Part shown: positions 36,856-48,467 of the stretch, piece by piece
How the letters are laid out: every line of letters begins with the position of its first letter
Position numbering within the stretch: position 1 is the stretch's first letter
Assembly: GCA_028622995.1 (NCBI GenBank)
Contig: JAJQJQ010000037.1
Span: 2,480,001-2,544,000, forward strand
DNA: 64,000 nucleotides
From: Panagrolaimus kolymaensis
Taxonomy: Eukaryota; Nematoda; Chromadorea; Rhabditida; Panagrolaimidae
Reading direction: 5' to 3'
Made by a program: the position numbers and the translations under genes
Notes under the pieces: generated by a model
What the model was told of the DNA's origin: nothing
Database searches by the model: none
Seen by the model: the letters and a program-made list of their open reading frames with translations, nothing else

Positions 36856-37758
36856 ATGGACGATGTTAAACAAAATTCTGGTGGTTTAAAGCCTCTTGTT
36901 ATTAAGAAGCTTGTCAAAATTCGAAATGAATGGCATGGTTATAGAACATTGGATGAAAAGAAGGAACGTCCTATAAAGATTACTTTGAATGATTCAAATG
37001 ACTTGGTTATTAATGGTGTCATCTCTCAAAGGAGCTTGGTCATTAATGGTGTTCTTTCTCAATGTCCTGGTTGTGATCCATTCAAAGGTGATCGTTTTTC
37101 TTTTGATACTCAATCAACTTTTCCTTGCTTGCTCAAAAAAGTTCAATCCTGTAATATCACCGATTTGTTCTTGTTTCAACAGACATTGTCGTGGAATCAA
37201 TACAAGCAACTTGTTTCATCTGGATCGGTTAAGAACCTCTATTTGGCTTGTGTTCAAATCCAAGATGAAAATAAGGCTCTTGTTCCTGTAGAAAAGATTC
37301 TTCAAGAATTGCCAAACATTGAAAAGATTAGAATGTAAGTTTTCTCTCCACATTTAGTGCCGAATTAATCATAGTTTTTAGTGGACTTGCTTTATTTGAT
37401 AGACGTATTGGAGATAATGTTACTATTATTGATCTCAACAAAGAAACATTCAAAATTCTTGCTGATCTTCCATGCTTCAATAATCTTCGTGAATTCAATT
37501 TACCTTTTATTCCTTACAATGGCTTGGATGTTGATTCTTTCGTTGATTTTATAAAGGCATGTTTAATATTCCCAATATTTGGTTAATTTGTTCATTTTTT
37601 AGAAACATTCTGATGCCACTTTCAACGTTTCGTTTCTTGTTTGTTATGATAGAGCAGAAGAGGATAAACTTCTAATTGTTAAACAAGAGCTTGAATCTCG
37701 TGCAACTTCAGAAAAACTTGAAAAGCTTAATGTTTCTTATTACTCTGATACTTATTGA
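36856..37758 (+). CDS. Lineage-specific family protein, short form (family member 1)
   Basis: Exons 36856-37334, 37382-37556 and 37603-37758 give 269 residues. N-terminal block: EWHGYRTLDEKKERPIKITL with repeated VINGV-S strands. A repeat-like core follows, with QSCNITDLFL, SWNQYKQLVSSG, ENKALVPVEKIL and LPNIEKIRM. Intron 1 interrupts after that motif in phase 2. Exon 2 has LPCFNNLREFNL and ends DFIK. Exon 3 starts KHSD. The alternating Leu/Ile pattern suggests leucine-rich-repeat-like strands. The second intron has a GC donor (AAG|GCATGT at 37557), inferred from the conserved K|K junction in all relatives. No catalytic motif. Five relatives occur in this window, with closest similarity to the gene at 41157-42592. 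The molecular role is unknown; relatives with an F-box-like N-terminus hint at ubiquitin-ligase adaptor function. Confidence 0.78.
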
Positions 37759-38076
37759 ATATTAAGTTTTGTTTTGATTTTATTTTGTTTCATTGTTATA
37801 TGATTTTTGTTTTGTTTGTTTATTGAATAAAGTCTTTTTGCGCGTGGATTTGAGCTAGTTTTTTGTGGTGAATGAAAGCAGTTTGGTTGTTTATAGTGAA
37901 ATCAAGTCGAAGGATTGTATTAACTCAAATTTATGAGGAGAAGATTCATGGATAATTAGTTAATCAATAAATAATAACAACAACAGTTTTAAATAAATCC
38001 CAATAAGTTAATTAAACAAAATACTTTGAACCTTCCTTTCAGCCACCAAATATTAGTTTGAACCTTGTGAATTGGT
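37759..38076. other. Convergent 3' intergenic
   Basis: Shared 3' region of family member 1 and COG7. AATAAA occurs near 37826. No gene. Confidence 0.45.
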
Positions 38077-40970
38077 TTACTTTTCGAGATCTTTCACTAA
38101 CATAGATATTTCTTTTATTGGTTCTAAACCCAAATCTTTTGATGCATCAATAAAGTATTCTGAAAAAAAAGTAAACAAGTTAAAAAAAGTTTAATGAGAC
38201 AGACACAACATCGCTTTCTTGCATGCTCATCGAAACAAAAATTTGTGAATAAATTAAAGCTATTGCTTGTTACCCAACAAAGACAACTACCGAGATTGAA
38301 AAAAAGCTTACCCATATCCGCGATCAATTGTCTCTTAACATGAAGCTGTAATTTATGTCGATCTCCCACTGCATCAAGAAAAGAATGCATAACAGAATTT
38401 GCTATGCAATTCAACAACCATACATCGACTTTATCTTCATTGAGTTTTCCACCTGCAGCAGAAATAATGGAAATAATGAAAGGTGCTTCGCCACTAAATG
38501 AACTAATCACATTCATTTGACTTAGAAGTCCATGGCCCACACTAAGAATATAATTATGTGGAGCTCGACTGAAGCTTGGAAGGTTTGCTGCACTTTCATG
38601 AACTGGGTTGCTTGTAGCTTTCTAAAAAACAAAATTTGGATTGGATTGATTGGTTTTTGTATTTATCGAATCCTTGGAATTCCATGGAAGTCAAATAAGG
38701 GTGTTTCAAAGTTAATAAAAACTTACCATTTCATTTAATCCTTGAATCATAGGTTCAATAATAATTCGAGCTAAATCGTTTGCTTTCGATTGAACAACTT
38801 TTTTATTAAGTTTTTCAAGAATATTTCGATTTGACATTTTTTCACTGCTTTCAATATTAATATTTTTTTGTTGTTGTGAGGAAGATGCCAATTTTTTCTT
38901 TGAACTTGTTGTTGCATTTTGAATTACATTATTCACGTTATCATATAATTGTAAAACGGTTCCAATTGCAATAATAAAAGATAAATAATTTTCTGCATCT
39001 TCATGGGGATTTTTAGATACACCACAAACGACAACAGCATTTTTTTGTTGTTGCTGTTGTTGGTTTTGGTTTTCACCTTCAAACATTTTTTTTAAACGGA
39101 AAAAGTCATAATTATTCATTTTAGCGTGTAATTCTTGAAAAACATATTCAAATGGTGTTGAAAGCCATGAAACATTTTCACCAAATGAATCAAATGCATT
39201 ATGAACTATATCAATCATAGCATTTTGTAAGGGTTCCAATTGAATTGATAACCATGTACATTTTTTTCTGGAACCTTTAGTTGGCTAAAAAAAGTTATTA
39301 GTAATCAAAAAAAATGTTATCGATGAATTAAAGGAAGTCTCTCAGTAGTTCTTGAATCCTCCTTATAACCGGAGGTCGTAGCCCGGAAGTTTGTCTTTAT
39401 CAAAGAGGTTTAGAAAAGTTTCAAAAAATGAGTGAAACATCGACCCATCAATGTAAGGATTTTTCCAAGGCTGACAGACTCCCTTAAAATAATTACCATT
39501 TCTATAGCATTTATAACTCGAATAAGCGAAGTTTTAACAACTTGAGTATAAGCTTCAATAAAAGATTGATTTAAATCTTCAAACAAGGTAGTTAGTAACT
39601 TCACAAAATATTCATCTGAACAATTTTCAATTTCCGATGAAATAGCTTGCTTTTCTTTAGCTATTTCTCGAGCAGTCTTTAATGGATCATCCGCAGAAAC
39701 TAAAAATAAATATGCACTTTTTTTAACTTTGGGCCATTGTTCTTTTGCAACTTCATAAAGGCTATTGGTAACTATTTCAAATGGATTTAATTGTTGTTGT
39801 TGTTGTTGGTGTTGGTCGCCATTTTGTTGTTGAAGGAATTGTTCCATAATTGCAACATGTTTCCAAATATCAAAAATGATATCAAATATTCTCCAAACTA
39901 AATGAGCATTTTCTTCTTCATTCCATTTTTCAAAATATGCTTTAAGTTCATTTCGAACAAAATAACCAAAAGTTTTTTGAAATTCTTCCAATCGATTTAA
40001 TGATCGATATCGATCTTCCAATTCAATGAGTTTATTGAAATCTTTATCTTTGATTGCGAATAAAGTGGCTGAACCATCCCAAGAAAGGAATTCATCTTTG
40101 GCTTTCTCAAACGCTGTTGTTCGTTCTTCATCGATCGCGTACTAAAAAAATCAAACCATGGAATTGGGGAATATATAAAATTAAAGGTTATGGAACTCAA
40201 GCGAGCGACTAACTAACCTCCGAAAGAATATCAAAACATTGTTGAAGGGTTACTAAACTATTAAATTTTTCTTTTCGATCAGTTTTTTCAATCATTTGTA
40301 ATTCATTAAAAGTTTGAGACCATAAAATTTTTGCTTTTAAAACTTCAACCAATTTATTTGCCCGCGATTTAGCTGCATCATATTCCAATATGGAATTTGT
40401 GCAAGACATTAATCCTTCATTTAGTTTTAAAGTTCGTAAATTTCCTTGTAATTTTGTTTCAAGCCTTTCACAAGTTCGACCAAGATCATTGACGCCTTCG
40501 AGTCTGGAAATAAATAACTTTGATTCATCGAAGACAAAAATTAAACAAAAACTTACAAAGCATTTGGAGAAATGGCTGCACTTCGATTCAATAATTCTGT
40601 TTTAACTTCAGTTAATTTTCTATCAACTATTTGAAGAGCTTTTGATGGCTCTTTTTGAATTGCTGTGGAATTATTTAAACCTTTGATTGGATCGAAAGTT
40701 TGTTGCTCAAGAAAATGATTAAGTTCCTAAAAATAATTCCTTTTAGCTAAAACATACATAAATAGGGGGATTACAAACCTCTTCGATAACATTCATAATT
40801 AGAAAAAGTAAATATGTTCGAAGTCCTCCGCTAAAATATTAATAAAGAAGATTCAACGAAGATACAACCAACTTCCTCCAACTATGCCTCACTCATATTT
40901 TTTTTTTGCCACGCATTTTTAATGTCTGCGATTATTCCATTTAGCCAATGAACACGTTGAAGGTTAAATA
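38077..40970 (-). CDS. cogc-7: Conserved oligomeric Golgi complex subunit 7
   Basis: Exons, 5' to 3': ~40970-40893, 40779-40825, 40557-40726, 40218-40503, 39497-40141, 38727-39284, 38312-38621 and 38077-38159; about 700 or more residues. COG7 belongs to lobe B of the COG tether, which captures intra-Golgi retrograde vesicles. Matches to human COG7 run in order: VHWLNGIIADIKNAW (human DVKEWINAAF), LIMNVIEELNHFLE (LFIQEVNHAVEE), the helical segment with LVEVLKAKILWSQTFNE, and the C-terminal VWLLNCIANSVMHSFLDA with EYFIDASKDLGLEPIKE (human DYLINVMDALGLQPSR). Poly-Gln tracts around 39790 and 39050 are species-specific. The first exon lacks a clear ATG: an in-frame TGA precedes it, so the true start may be in an unseen upstream exon. 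Confidence 0.82.
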
Positions 40971-41156
40971 AATAATGGATGAATAAAAGTCACATAGCCT
41001 TCGTTGTTGTCCTACGGTGTTTCCATCATTTACAAACAAATGAAATTTATGTATTTACAAAACAAAAAACAATGGAAAGCAATAACAAAAAACAAAAAGT
41101 GGAAAAAAAAGTTAATTTATACATATGTACATACAATGTGATGACATTAAAGCATT

Positions 41157-42592
41157 TCATATAATGAGAATATCAAGTTGATCGGGTTTTGCACGAGATA
41201 AAAGAGTATATTTCATAATTTCAACCACAGCTTTGTCATTTTTCTTTCCATCAAAGTTAAGTGAGTTAAATGTGAGCATAAAGTTAGCATTTTCATGTGT
41301 CTAAAATTGACCAAAAGTAAGTAAAAGTAATGGAAACGAGCGAACTAACCTTCATAAAATCAAGAAAGGCATTAGTATCAAAACGTTTACAGTGATCAGG
41401 ATTCAAACCCAATACGAACTTTCGAAGATTGGAAAAGCTTGGAAGTTTGACAAGAGTTTTGAACGTCTTTTTGTTAATTTCGCAGGAACTACCTTCTTCT
41501 AATCCAGAATATACAGGAAAGTCACTAAAAAGCATAAGGGTTAGTAACTATCAGCTTTGCAAAAACTTACATTCTAATCTCTTCAATGTTAGGCACCTTT
41601 GTAAGAATCTTTTCAATCGGAACAAGAGCCTTATTTTCATCCTCGATTATAACATAGGATAAATGGAGAGTTTCAAGCATTCCAGATGAAACAAGCTGTT
41701 TGTATTCATTCCATGATAATGATTGACATTGTAAGAACAAACATGTAATATTACAGGATTGCACTTTTCCAAGCAAACGAGAAATGCTATCGCAATAATA
41801 ACCAGGAAAGATACATTCATTTAGATCATCATACGGAAATTGAGAAACTGTACCATCAAGAATCAGTTTTCTATTTGAAACGAAATCGTTAACAATCAAA
41901 TCATTCGAATCATTCATAGTAATTCTTGTAGGTACAGCACATTCATTGTAAGCGGTTGTATAGCAGTACCATGCCCATTCATTACCATCAATGGATTTGT
42001 GAATTTCTTTAAATACAAGAGGTTGTAAATCAGTGAGATATTGTTGTTGTTCCATTTCAGTGATTTTAGTTTCAAGCATCATCTTTTCATCATCGAAAGC
42101 TTTACGATCGGCATCTTTTTCATTTTGCAAGCTAAATATCTGAAACACGAAAGTTGAAAAACAAGAAGATGGAACAGTATGTAAACGAACCTTATCAAGT
42201 TGCTTTCTATTAGTTTTCATTAATTCAGCATTAGTTTTCATCAATTCAGCCATACGTTGATTCATGTTAACATTTTCATTTTCGAGAGCTTCTTTGTAAT
42301 CATCTTGAATAAAAAAATCGTTTTGATTTTCCATAGCTTCTTTCATTCGAATGTTTTCATAATGCATAGAACTGATGACGCTTCGAAGTTGGTTATTTTC
42401 ATTTTGAAGTTTAGCGTTTTCAGCATTAATTTCGTCACAATTAAATTTCCAGACAGCATTGATTTCTTTGAGTCGTTGAATTTCACGAGCTTCGCACAAT
42501 GATTGTATAACGTCTTCATCAGCAGGCATTATTGTACTAGACGATGGTGAATGAAGAAATGGATCATCTGAATTTTGATGAAAGCTTTCCAT
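41157..42592 (-). CDS. Lineage-specific family protein with coiled-coil N-terminus (family member 2)
   Basis: Exons 42191-42592, 41571-42139, 41350-41524 and 41157-41300 give 429 residues. Residues ~40-170 are a coiled coil (NAENAKLQNENNQLRSV, MAELMKTNAELMKTN, then DADRKAFDDEKMMLE). A 51 bp intron within the first apparent open frame (donor GTTCGT, acceptor TGTTTCAG) must be removed. The rest parallels family member 1: TRITMNDSNDLIV, KVQSCNITCLFL, SWNEYKQLVSSG, ENKALVPIEKIL, PNIEEIRM, phase-2 intron, LPSFSNLRKFVL ... DFMK, phase-0 intron, then THENANF. It ends LDILII. The coiled coil suggests oligomerisation; otherwise function unknown. Confidence 0.8.
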
Positions 42593-42616
42593 GCTTTTGT
42601 TGCTGTTGCAAAGGTT

Positions 42617-42628
42617 CTAAAAAGGAAT
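42617..42628 (-). promoter_or_regulatory. Probable spliced-leader acceptor
   Basis: On the minus strand a T run ending TTTTTAG lies 24 bases upstream of the ATG at 42592. It is placed as a nematode trans-splice site and supports that start. Confidence 0.45.
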
Positions 42629-45312
42629 GAAATGAAAATATCAATCAACAAAAAACGAAGAAAACAATAAAAAATACGCGATATTTTAATTTTTAGGATT
42701 GCAAAAAGAAAAAAGAGAGAAGATTCGTTTGTTTTACAAAAAAATGAAAGAATTTTTTTTTGCTTCGAATGGCTTCTTTTGGCGTTTTGTAACGAAATCA
42801 TGGCGGCAGAATACACCAATTTGCGCGTTTGAATTCAACCTTTTTTTTGGAGGATGTTAATATTTGATTTTGTTTCTAATTCTTTTGATTTGTATATTCA
42901 TCATAACACAAAAATATTCCACCCCCTTCTGTTCCACCACATTGTAGTCCATCGACTAGTTATTCTATTCCATTGTATTTTTTTTAGCAATGATTTCTAT
43001 CAAAAACTTGAATTTGAAGATGCTGTTGCACTTTATTAAATTTTGGTTATACTCTATGGTTAGTAGTAACAAGCACTGTTGGTTCGCCGCCACCGCCATC
43101 CGCTCGTCGGCGCAGAAATCGGCGCCGCCAAAAATAAAAAAATCATCAAAAAAATAAAAAAGTAAAGCAAGTTTTTATTTAAAGTCACTAGCAAGTTCGC
43201 CTCCATACGGGAGGTTATCTGCTTGTCTATTTTTTATATGAAAATTAACTTTAAGAAATTCATTAATTAATAATTATTATGCAAAGTCGATATTTTAAAC
43301 TTTACATAAACACAAAAACTTTTTTTATTATCAAAATTTTACACTACTAATTGTCAATACATATTTTTTAAAAGGATTTTTGTTCAAGCTTTAAAAGTTT
43401 TGTTATATTATTATTGCTTTACTTGTCGCGAATATCATCGCGATTATTCATCTTTCTTTTTCTCTCTTTTATCTTCCCGCTTTCCCAGACATGTTTACTA
43501 TTTGTGTTTTCTATTATTCACACTTATTTACATCGTCCACTAAAGATCATATCCCTTTCTATCTCTCACTCTCCTATCTCTTTCCTTATGATTCATTTTC
43601 TCTTTGTTTCAAGCCCATATAAAAGCTTCGCCGCTTTTAACTAAAATTACACTTCGTTGGGTTCACACTTCTTTTGGACTCTTTTGGTTTTCTCTTTTTG
43701 TAATGGATTTAAATAAAGAATTTATCTATCAAATTCTCGACATTACTTTAGTAAAATTTTTGTTAAAAATGCTTTGTTTTTATATAGAAAAAAAAATTCT
43801 ATTTTGGCTGCTTGGCGGCGAAGAAATGAAAAAGAGACAACACTGGTAACAAGAAATAAAAAATAAACTAATTTTTTCATATCTTTCAAAACATAAATAA
43901 AAAATTTGATTTCAAGCTTTTTTTATTTGCAAACATATAAAATAAATAACATAAACCTTTTTTTTTTAAATTATTGAATTGGTAATTCTCCATTTATATG
44001 CTGAAAACTTTTCAAGTGTGAGCATTAGATATCCCAATAAAATTTTTGATTATGTAATTCATTGACACAACAAGTTTGGAAATTTTTTTTCTTTCAAATA
44101 ATTTTGTTCTCCCCGGTTTGTTTCTCATTATAGCAACTTTATAAAAAAAAATTTAAAAGATGAAAAAGCCCCAAAAAAAGTAAAATAAAAATATTCAAAA
44201 ATATTATGAAAATCAACAAAACTCACCCATGTAAATTCAATTTTGATATCAAAATTTTCGAAACAACAAAAAAAAAATTCTTCATTTAAGAAAAAAGTGT
44301 TTGAGAGAAAGAACTTTCGTTGCCGCTGCAGTTCTTTTTTTAGCGTGTGCTGTTTTTAGCACCCATTAACAACAACAACGTTAGGTAGTGTAAAAAAAGA
44401 AAAGTTTTTTAATAGCAAAAATCGATATTAGACAAACTAATGTTGAGAAGAAAAAAAATAAAGATTTTTCTTTGATATCAAGTGGTGTTTGTTGTTACTT
44501 ACATATAATAATAATAAATATTAACTTTTATGAAAAAAGATCGTACGTTGTTGGGTAATTATTTTAAAGATAAAATTAAAGTAGTAATAAAAAAACCCAT
44601 TTTCATTGTTACAGATAGGATAAATTACTGCTTCTTTAAAATGTTTTTTTTTTATTATTAATCAGATAAATATGTATTACTCGCTAAAATTTTTATAATT
44701 TTAATCAGTTTTTTGACAATCAAAAAAAAATTTCAAAATAAAAAAAAAGGAAAAAATCAATAAAAAATTCAAACGGTTTTTTTTTGCATTTTAGAGCCAA
44801 GATTAAATTTTTACACTAAAAATAAATTGACAGCATTTTTTGAAGCATTCGAAATACACGGACGCACTTTTTTGCCGACGCCGATAGCAAGAAAAAATAA
44901 TTGTGCGAGCTCAGTGGTTTTCAAAGAGGATTTATTTATTATCAATATTTTATTTATTCGGTGGTAAAAAAATTTCGGAGTTTTGCTTTTATCCATATTT
45001 TTTTTTCTCCAAACATGACGCAAAAATTTTTGTTACAAAGTTAACAAAATTTATAATATGAATGCATATTGTAACTCTCTCAAAGAGTTATTCAAAAAAA
45101 AAATTAATTTTTTTTGGAATACCTATATTGGCAAAAATCTTGGCAAGTAAATAATTCATACCGATTCAAAACTAAAACTAATCCTTAAAAAATCAAAATT
45201 TTCATACCATTTAGAATTTAAAAAATATATGTTTATTAACGCATTTTTAAATTAAAGAAAAAAATAATAAAAATTTTAATGCCTGTCAACGCAGAAATGA
45301 ATATTTAAGAAT
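42629..45312. other. Intergenic, no gene seen
   Basis: AT-rich spacer apart from a GC-rich island at about 43080-43131 (repeated GCCGCC and GGCGCC). Short frames lack motifs. The island may be a regulatory or repeat fragment. Confidence 0.45.
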
Positions 45313-45953
45313 CTACATTTCAAAAATATCATGATAAATTAAATATTTTCCTTCGGCTGTTTTTTTATAAATTTGTTTATAAGGAAGATGAACGCCGGGT
45401 TTAGCTTCAAATTCAAAATCTCCATGATGAATAATATATTCTCCATCGGCAGCGGGAACAGTTAAACGAAAGATTAATTTAAAGCCTCCTGGATGTTGGA
45501 GAGCTTCTTCATAGCGTTTTAAGATTTCTAAAAATTATTTTTTTCTTTAAATTTTTTTTGGAAAATTAGGAAAGTAAAAAGTTTTCTTACCTTCTTGTCG
45601 ATAAGCAACCCAATTGCCTTGATGAATGAGAACTGCATCAGGATGATAATGGCTGGTTAAACCTTTAGCATCGCCAGCTTTCCAATGATTTTCAAATTCA
45701 TCTTGAATTTTTCGAACTATTTTTTCTGAGTCTAAAAAAAATATTTTAGGCCATTTATTATTGTTTCAAATTTTTTAAATCTTTAAAGAAAAGGAAAGTT
45801 TTGTAAACAAAAATTAGTTTTGAAATATAAATTTAGACTGTAAAATTTTTAATAAAATTAAAAAAAATTTCATCCACCAAAAAGCATTTTTTTTTCGGAG
45901 TTTTTATATTTATTTTCAAAAGTATTTGGCTTACCTGCTTGAGTGAGGGACAT
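45313..45953 (-). CDS. NTF2-like (DUF4440/SnoaL-type) small protein
   Basis: Three exons, 45935-45953 (only 19 bp, MSLTQA plus one base), 45591-45731 and 45313-45527, join to 124 residues. Key stretches are IQDEFENHWKAGDAKGLTSH, then YHPDAVLIHQG, and LPYKQIYKKTAEGKYLIYHD. The helix followed by 'AGDAKGLTSHYHPDAVLI', and then a curved sheet, is typical of the SnoaL/DUF4440 cone fold. Such proteins are small enzymes or ligand binders; several exist in C. elegans without assigned function. It has no signal peptide, so it is probably cytosolic. The gene is easy to miss because every exon is short; GT-AG junctions and phases all agree. Confidence 0.78.
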
Positions 45954-46551
45954 GATGATCAAATATAATTATTTATTTTAAAATGAAAAGAATTTGAAAC
46001 ACAAATAAAATGGTTAATTTTTGTTGTTATTTTTTTTCAAACTAAACTTTCTTTCTTTTATATACTTTTTTTATGTTTAAAAAACGTGCAAAACATAAAC
46101 ATTTTCAATAGAATATGTGTAGATTCTGTCTTTATTCTTTTTTTAAACTTAAAAAAAGTGGAAAGATCGGTTTATTTCTTTTTATGCAGCAAAAAACTTT
46201 ATTTCAAACTACAAACTTTGTTTGTTAGTGTAAAAAGAGGCGATCAATCATTTTTTTTTAAATTGGCCGACACACACTATGACTTTTTTTTCACTTTTCT
46301 GTCTCAAGTGTAGTTTGAAAACTTGAAAACAACAAATCAAAAGATTAGAGAAGTTCACTATTTTTGAAAGAGATTGGGATCGAAAAATCAAAAAACTTAA
46401 AAACGTAATTTGTGATTCGATTAACTCAATGTTTGCAAAATTTAAAAAAGTTCCATTAATTTTCTAACTTTTTTTATTATTGCAAAATTTTTGATTAAAA
46501 AAATATTAAGGAAGCTCATAATTTTTAAATAACACTTGTTATTGTTACGAA
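45954..46551. other. Intergenic, no gene seen
   Basis: AT-rich divergent spacer between the NTF2-like gene and family member 3. The frame at 46086 is motif-free. Confidence 0.4.
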
Positions 46552-46611
46552 GGCATAATCAAAGGATGAAGGCATTTGACCTAGAAAATAGTTTATTTTC
46601 AAAAACAATTA
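46552..46611 (+). promoter_or_regulatory. Upstream block shared with the tandem paralogue
   Basis: GGCATAATCAAAGG followed by CATTTGACCTAGAAAATAGTTTATTTTCAAAAACAATT (36 to 60 bases long in all) recurs with small changes at 48299-48358, in the same position relative to the next gene. Either a duplicated promoter or residue of the duplication. Confidence 0.5.
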
Positions 46612-46717
46612 TATCTTTTATGAATTGAAACAACAATATTCTCTTTTGGTAGTGGCTTTTGTTCATTTTTCAAAAAAACCTTTTTTCAAAGTTACTCTTT
46701 ATTTGGAGCTGAAAAAA

Positions 46718-47687
46718 ATGAGTGAAATAGTTTTATCTCAAACTAAATTTACTTTCAAGTTTCCTTGTCGGCAACAATTTTCAATTCCAGAAAATATTGT
46801 TTATTATTTTACTAAACATCCAATTTCTTTTCATGGATGGAAAAAATTAGTGAAAATTTGCAAATACTTTTATTCCAAGAATCCAATTATAGTCGCTGAT
46901 TCCTTGGTTTCATTTAAACGAGTGGATGTTCAAAATTATATTCCTGATAAATATAATATTCAAATTAAAGAATACAGAAACGTTAATATGAAATCAAACA
47001 AATACAAATTATGGATTACAAAAGATATTACTTTGTTGGAAGACAAAAGTAACATTTTTAGCTGGCATACAATTATTCAAAAAATTTATGCTTTTGATGA
47101 AATTGATTTGAAAATTATTGGAGGCACACTTTAATATACAGACTTATGTCTGCTTGCATCATTAGGAAATATCGAGAAAATTAAACTCAGTACTACTGCA
47201 TTGACATATTTTGATGGAAGTAAAGTTGAATATGATAAAATCTTAGAATTATTTCCATTGATTAAACAAATAAACTTGTAAGTTGGTTTTCTATTCCGTT
47301 ATTTGGACACAAAAAATGCTGTCATTACAAAAAATTTTATTTGTAAATTTTTAGCTCATCAGATAGTGCAATTTTATCGACAGATGTCATTAATCGAATG
47401 AATAAACTTCCATGTTTTGAAAAGCTTAAATATTTTGTTTATTTTGTTCTCAATCATGAACTCAATCTTGAAGCTTTTTCTATTTTTATTAAAGTAAGCA
47501 AACAAATATGATTTTTTGGTTTTTAAAAAATAATAATACATATATTTTATTTCAGAAAAATAAGCAAGCGAAGTTTCGGTTGTGCTTCAGGAATTCATCA
47601 GAAAACTATAAAAATCAAGTTCAAAGTTTCGTAAATAAAATGGTTAAGGAAGGTTATATGGTATCCACAAATGTTAATGAAAATTAG
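46718..47687 (+). pseudogene. F-box-like family member 3, interrupted by one stop codon
   Basis: Segments 46718-47277, 47355-47493 and 47556-47687 carry a complete family gene except for TAA at 47132-47134. At that position the tandem paralogue reads Ser (ETISYEDLCLFAS against GTL-stop-YTDLCLLAS). The N-terminus has the F-box-like block FSIPENIVYYFTKHPISFHGWKK split as FSIPENIVYY and GWKKLVKICKYFYSKN. After the stop the frame stays open through VEYDKILELFPLIKQINL, the phase-2 intron, MNKLPCFEKLKYF, the phase-0 intron at FIK|KNKQA, and a proper terminal stop. A single nonsense change in an otherwise clean gene suggests very recent inactivation, readthrough, or a sequencing error. Confidence 0.75.
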
Positions 47688-48298
47688 TTGAAACGTTTAA
47701 CATTTATCAATTAAATTTTTAATTATCTTTCAATCGATTCAAAAAGAAACCAAAACAGATGCGTTTTAAAAATCTTCTTTAATAAAATCTTTACTCCCAA
47801 ATTAATATTTGAGTTTTGTTCGTATTTTTTATTCGTAAAAATAAATAAAAACTCAACCTTTAAAAGCAAAAAAGAAAGTTTTTATCGGTTACTCTTCGTC
47901 GAATTACAATATGTCACAATAACAAATATTTGTGGTTGAACCTTTTTTTTCTCATTCAAATGATTAAAATAACCCACAAAAAGCAAAAGTAACAGAAAAC
48001 AACAGAAACAAAGATGACAACGTATTCGAGAGATAGATTTGAACGGAAATCACAATCAATCGTCACTCAATGCATTTTTGAACGAATTATGGAATTGAAC
48101 ATGGACAGAGGCGAAAGTAAAAATAAATATTACAGCTTGATTGAGAAAAAAATTAGTTTGGTTTATGCATATTTAAATTATCCAAATATTCTTCGTGGAC
48201 ATTTAAAGGATTTTTTTATTCAGACTATTTACTAATATTTTATTGATTTTGAAGCGATCCCATCATATTGATAAAAACTTTTGTTATTAGCTAAGAGG
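47688..48298. other. Spacer between tandem family genes
   Basis: It holds a 73-codon frame from ATG 48014 to 48235 that has a more balanced composition than surrounding low-complexity frames (charged, with YAYLNYPNILRG). No family recognised and no splice or paralogue support, so it is not called as a gene. Confidence 0.35.
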
Positions 48299-48358
48299 GC
48301 ATAGTTTTTAATCAAGTCATTGACCTAGGAATTGTTTATTTACAAAAACAATTTTTTG
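48299..48358 (+). promoter_or_regulatory. Upstream block shared with the tandem paralogue
   Basis: GGCATAG, then TCATTGACCTAGGAATTG and TTTATTTACAAAAACAATT, match the block at 46552-46611 upstream of the sister gene. Confidence 0.5.
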
Positions 48359-48467
48359 ATGAAGAGTGCTGCAGCTGTAGAAGTTTTAGTTTGTTTCTTA
48401 AATCACTTACTAAAAACTTTTTTTTACAGCTCCGAGTTTTTTATTCCTTATTCAGAATTAATTAAAT

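Noticed and set aside
48014..48235. 73-codon frame between the tandem F-box-like genes
   Set aside because: The composition is reasonable but there is no homologue in the window, no motif and no splice or promoter evidence.
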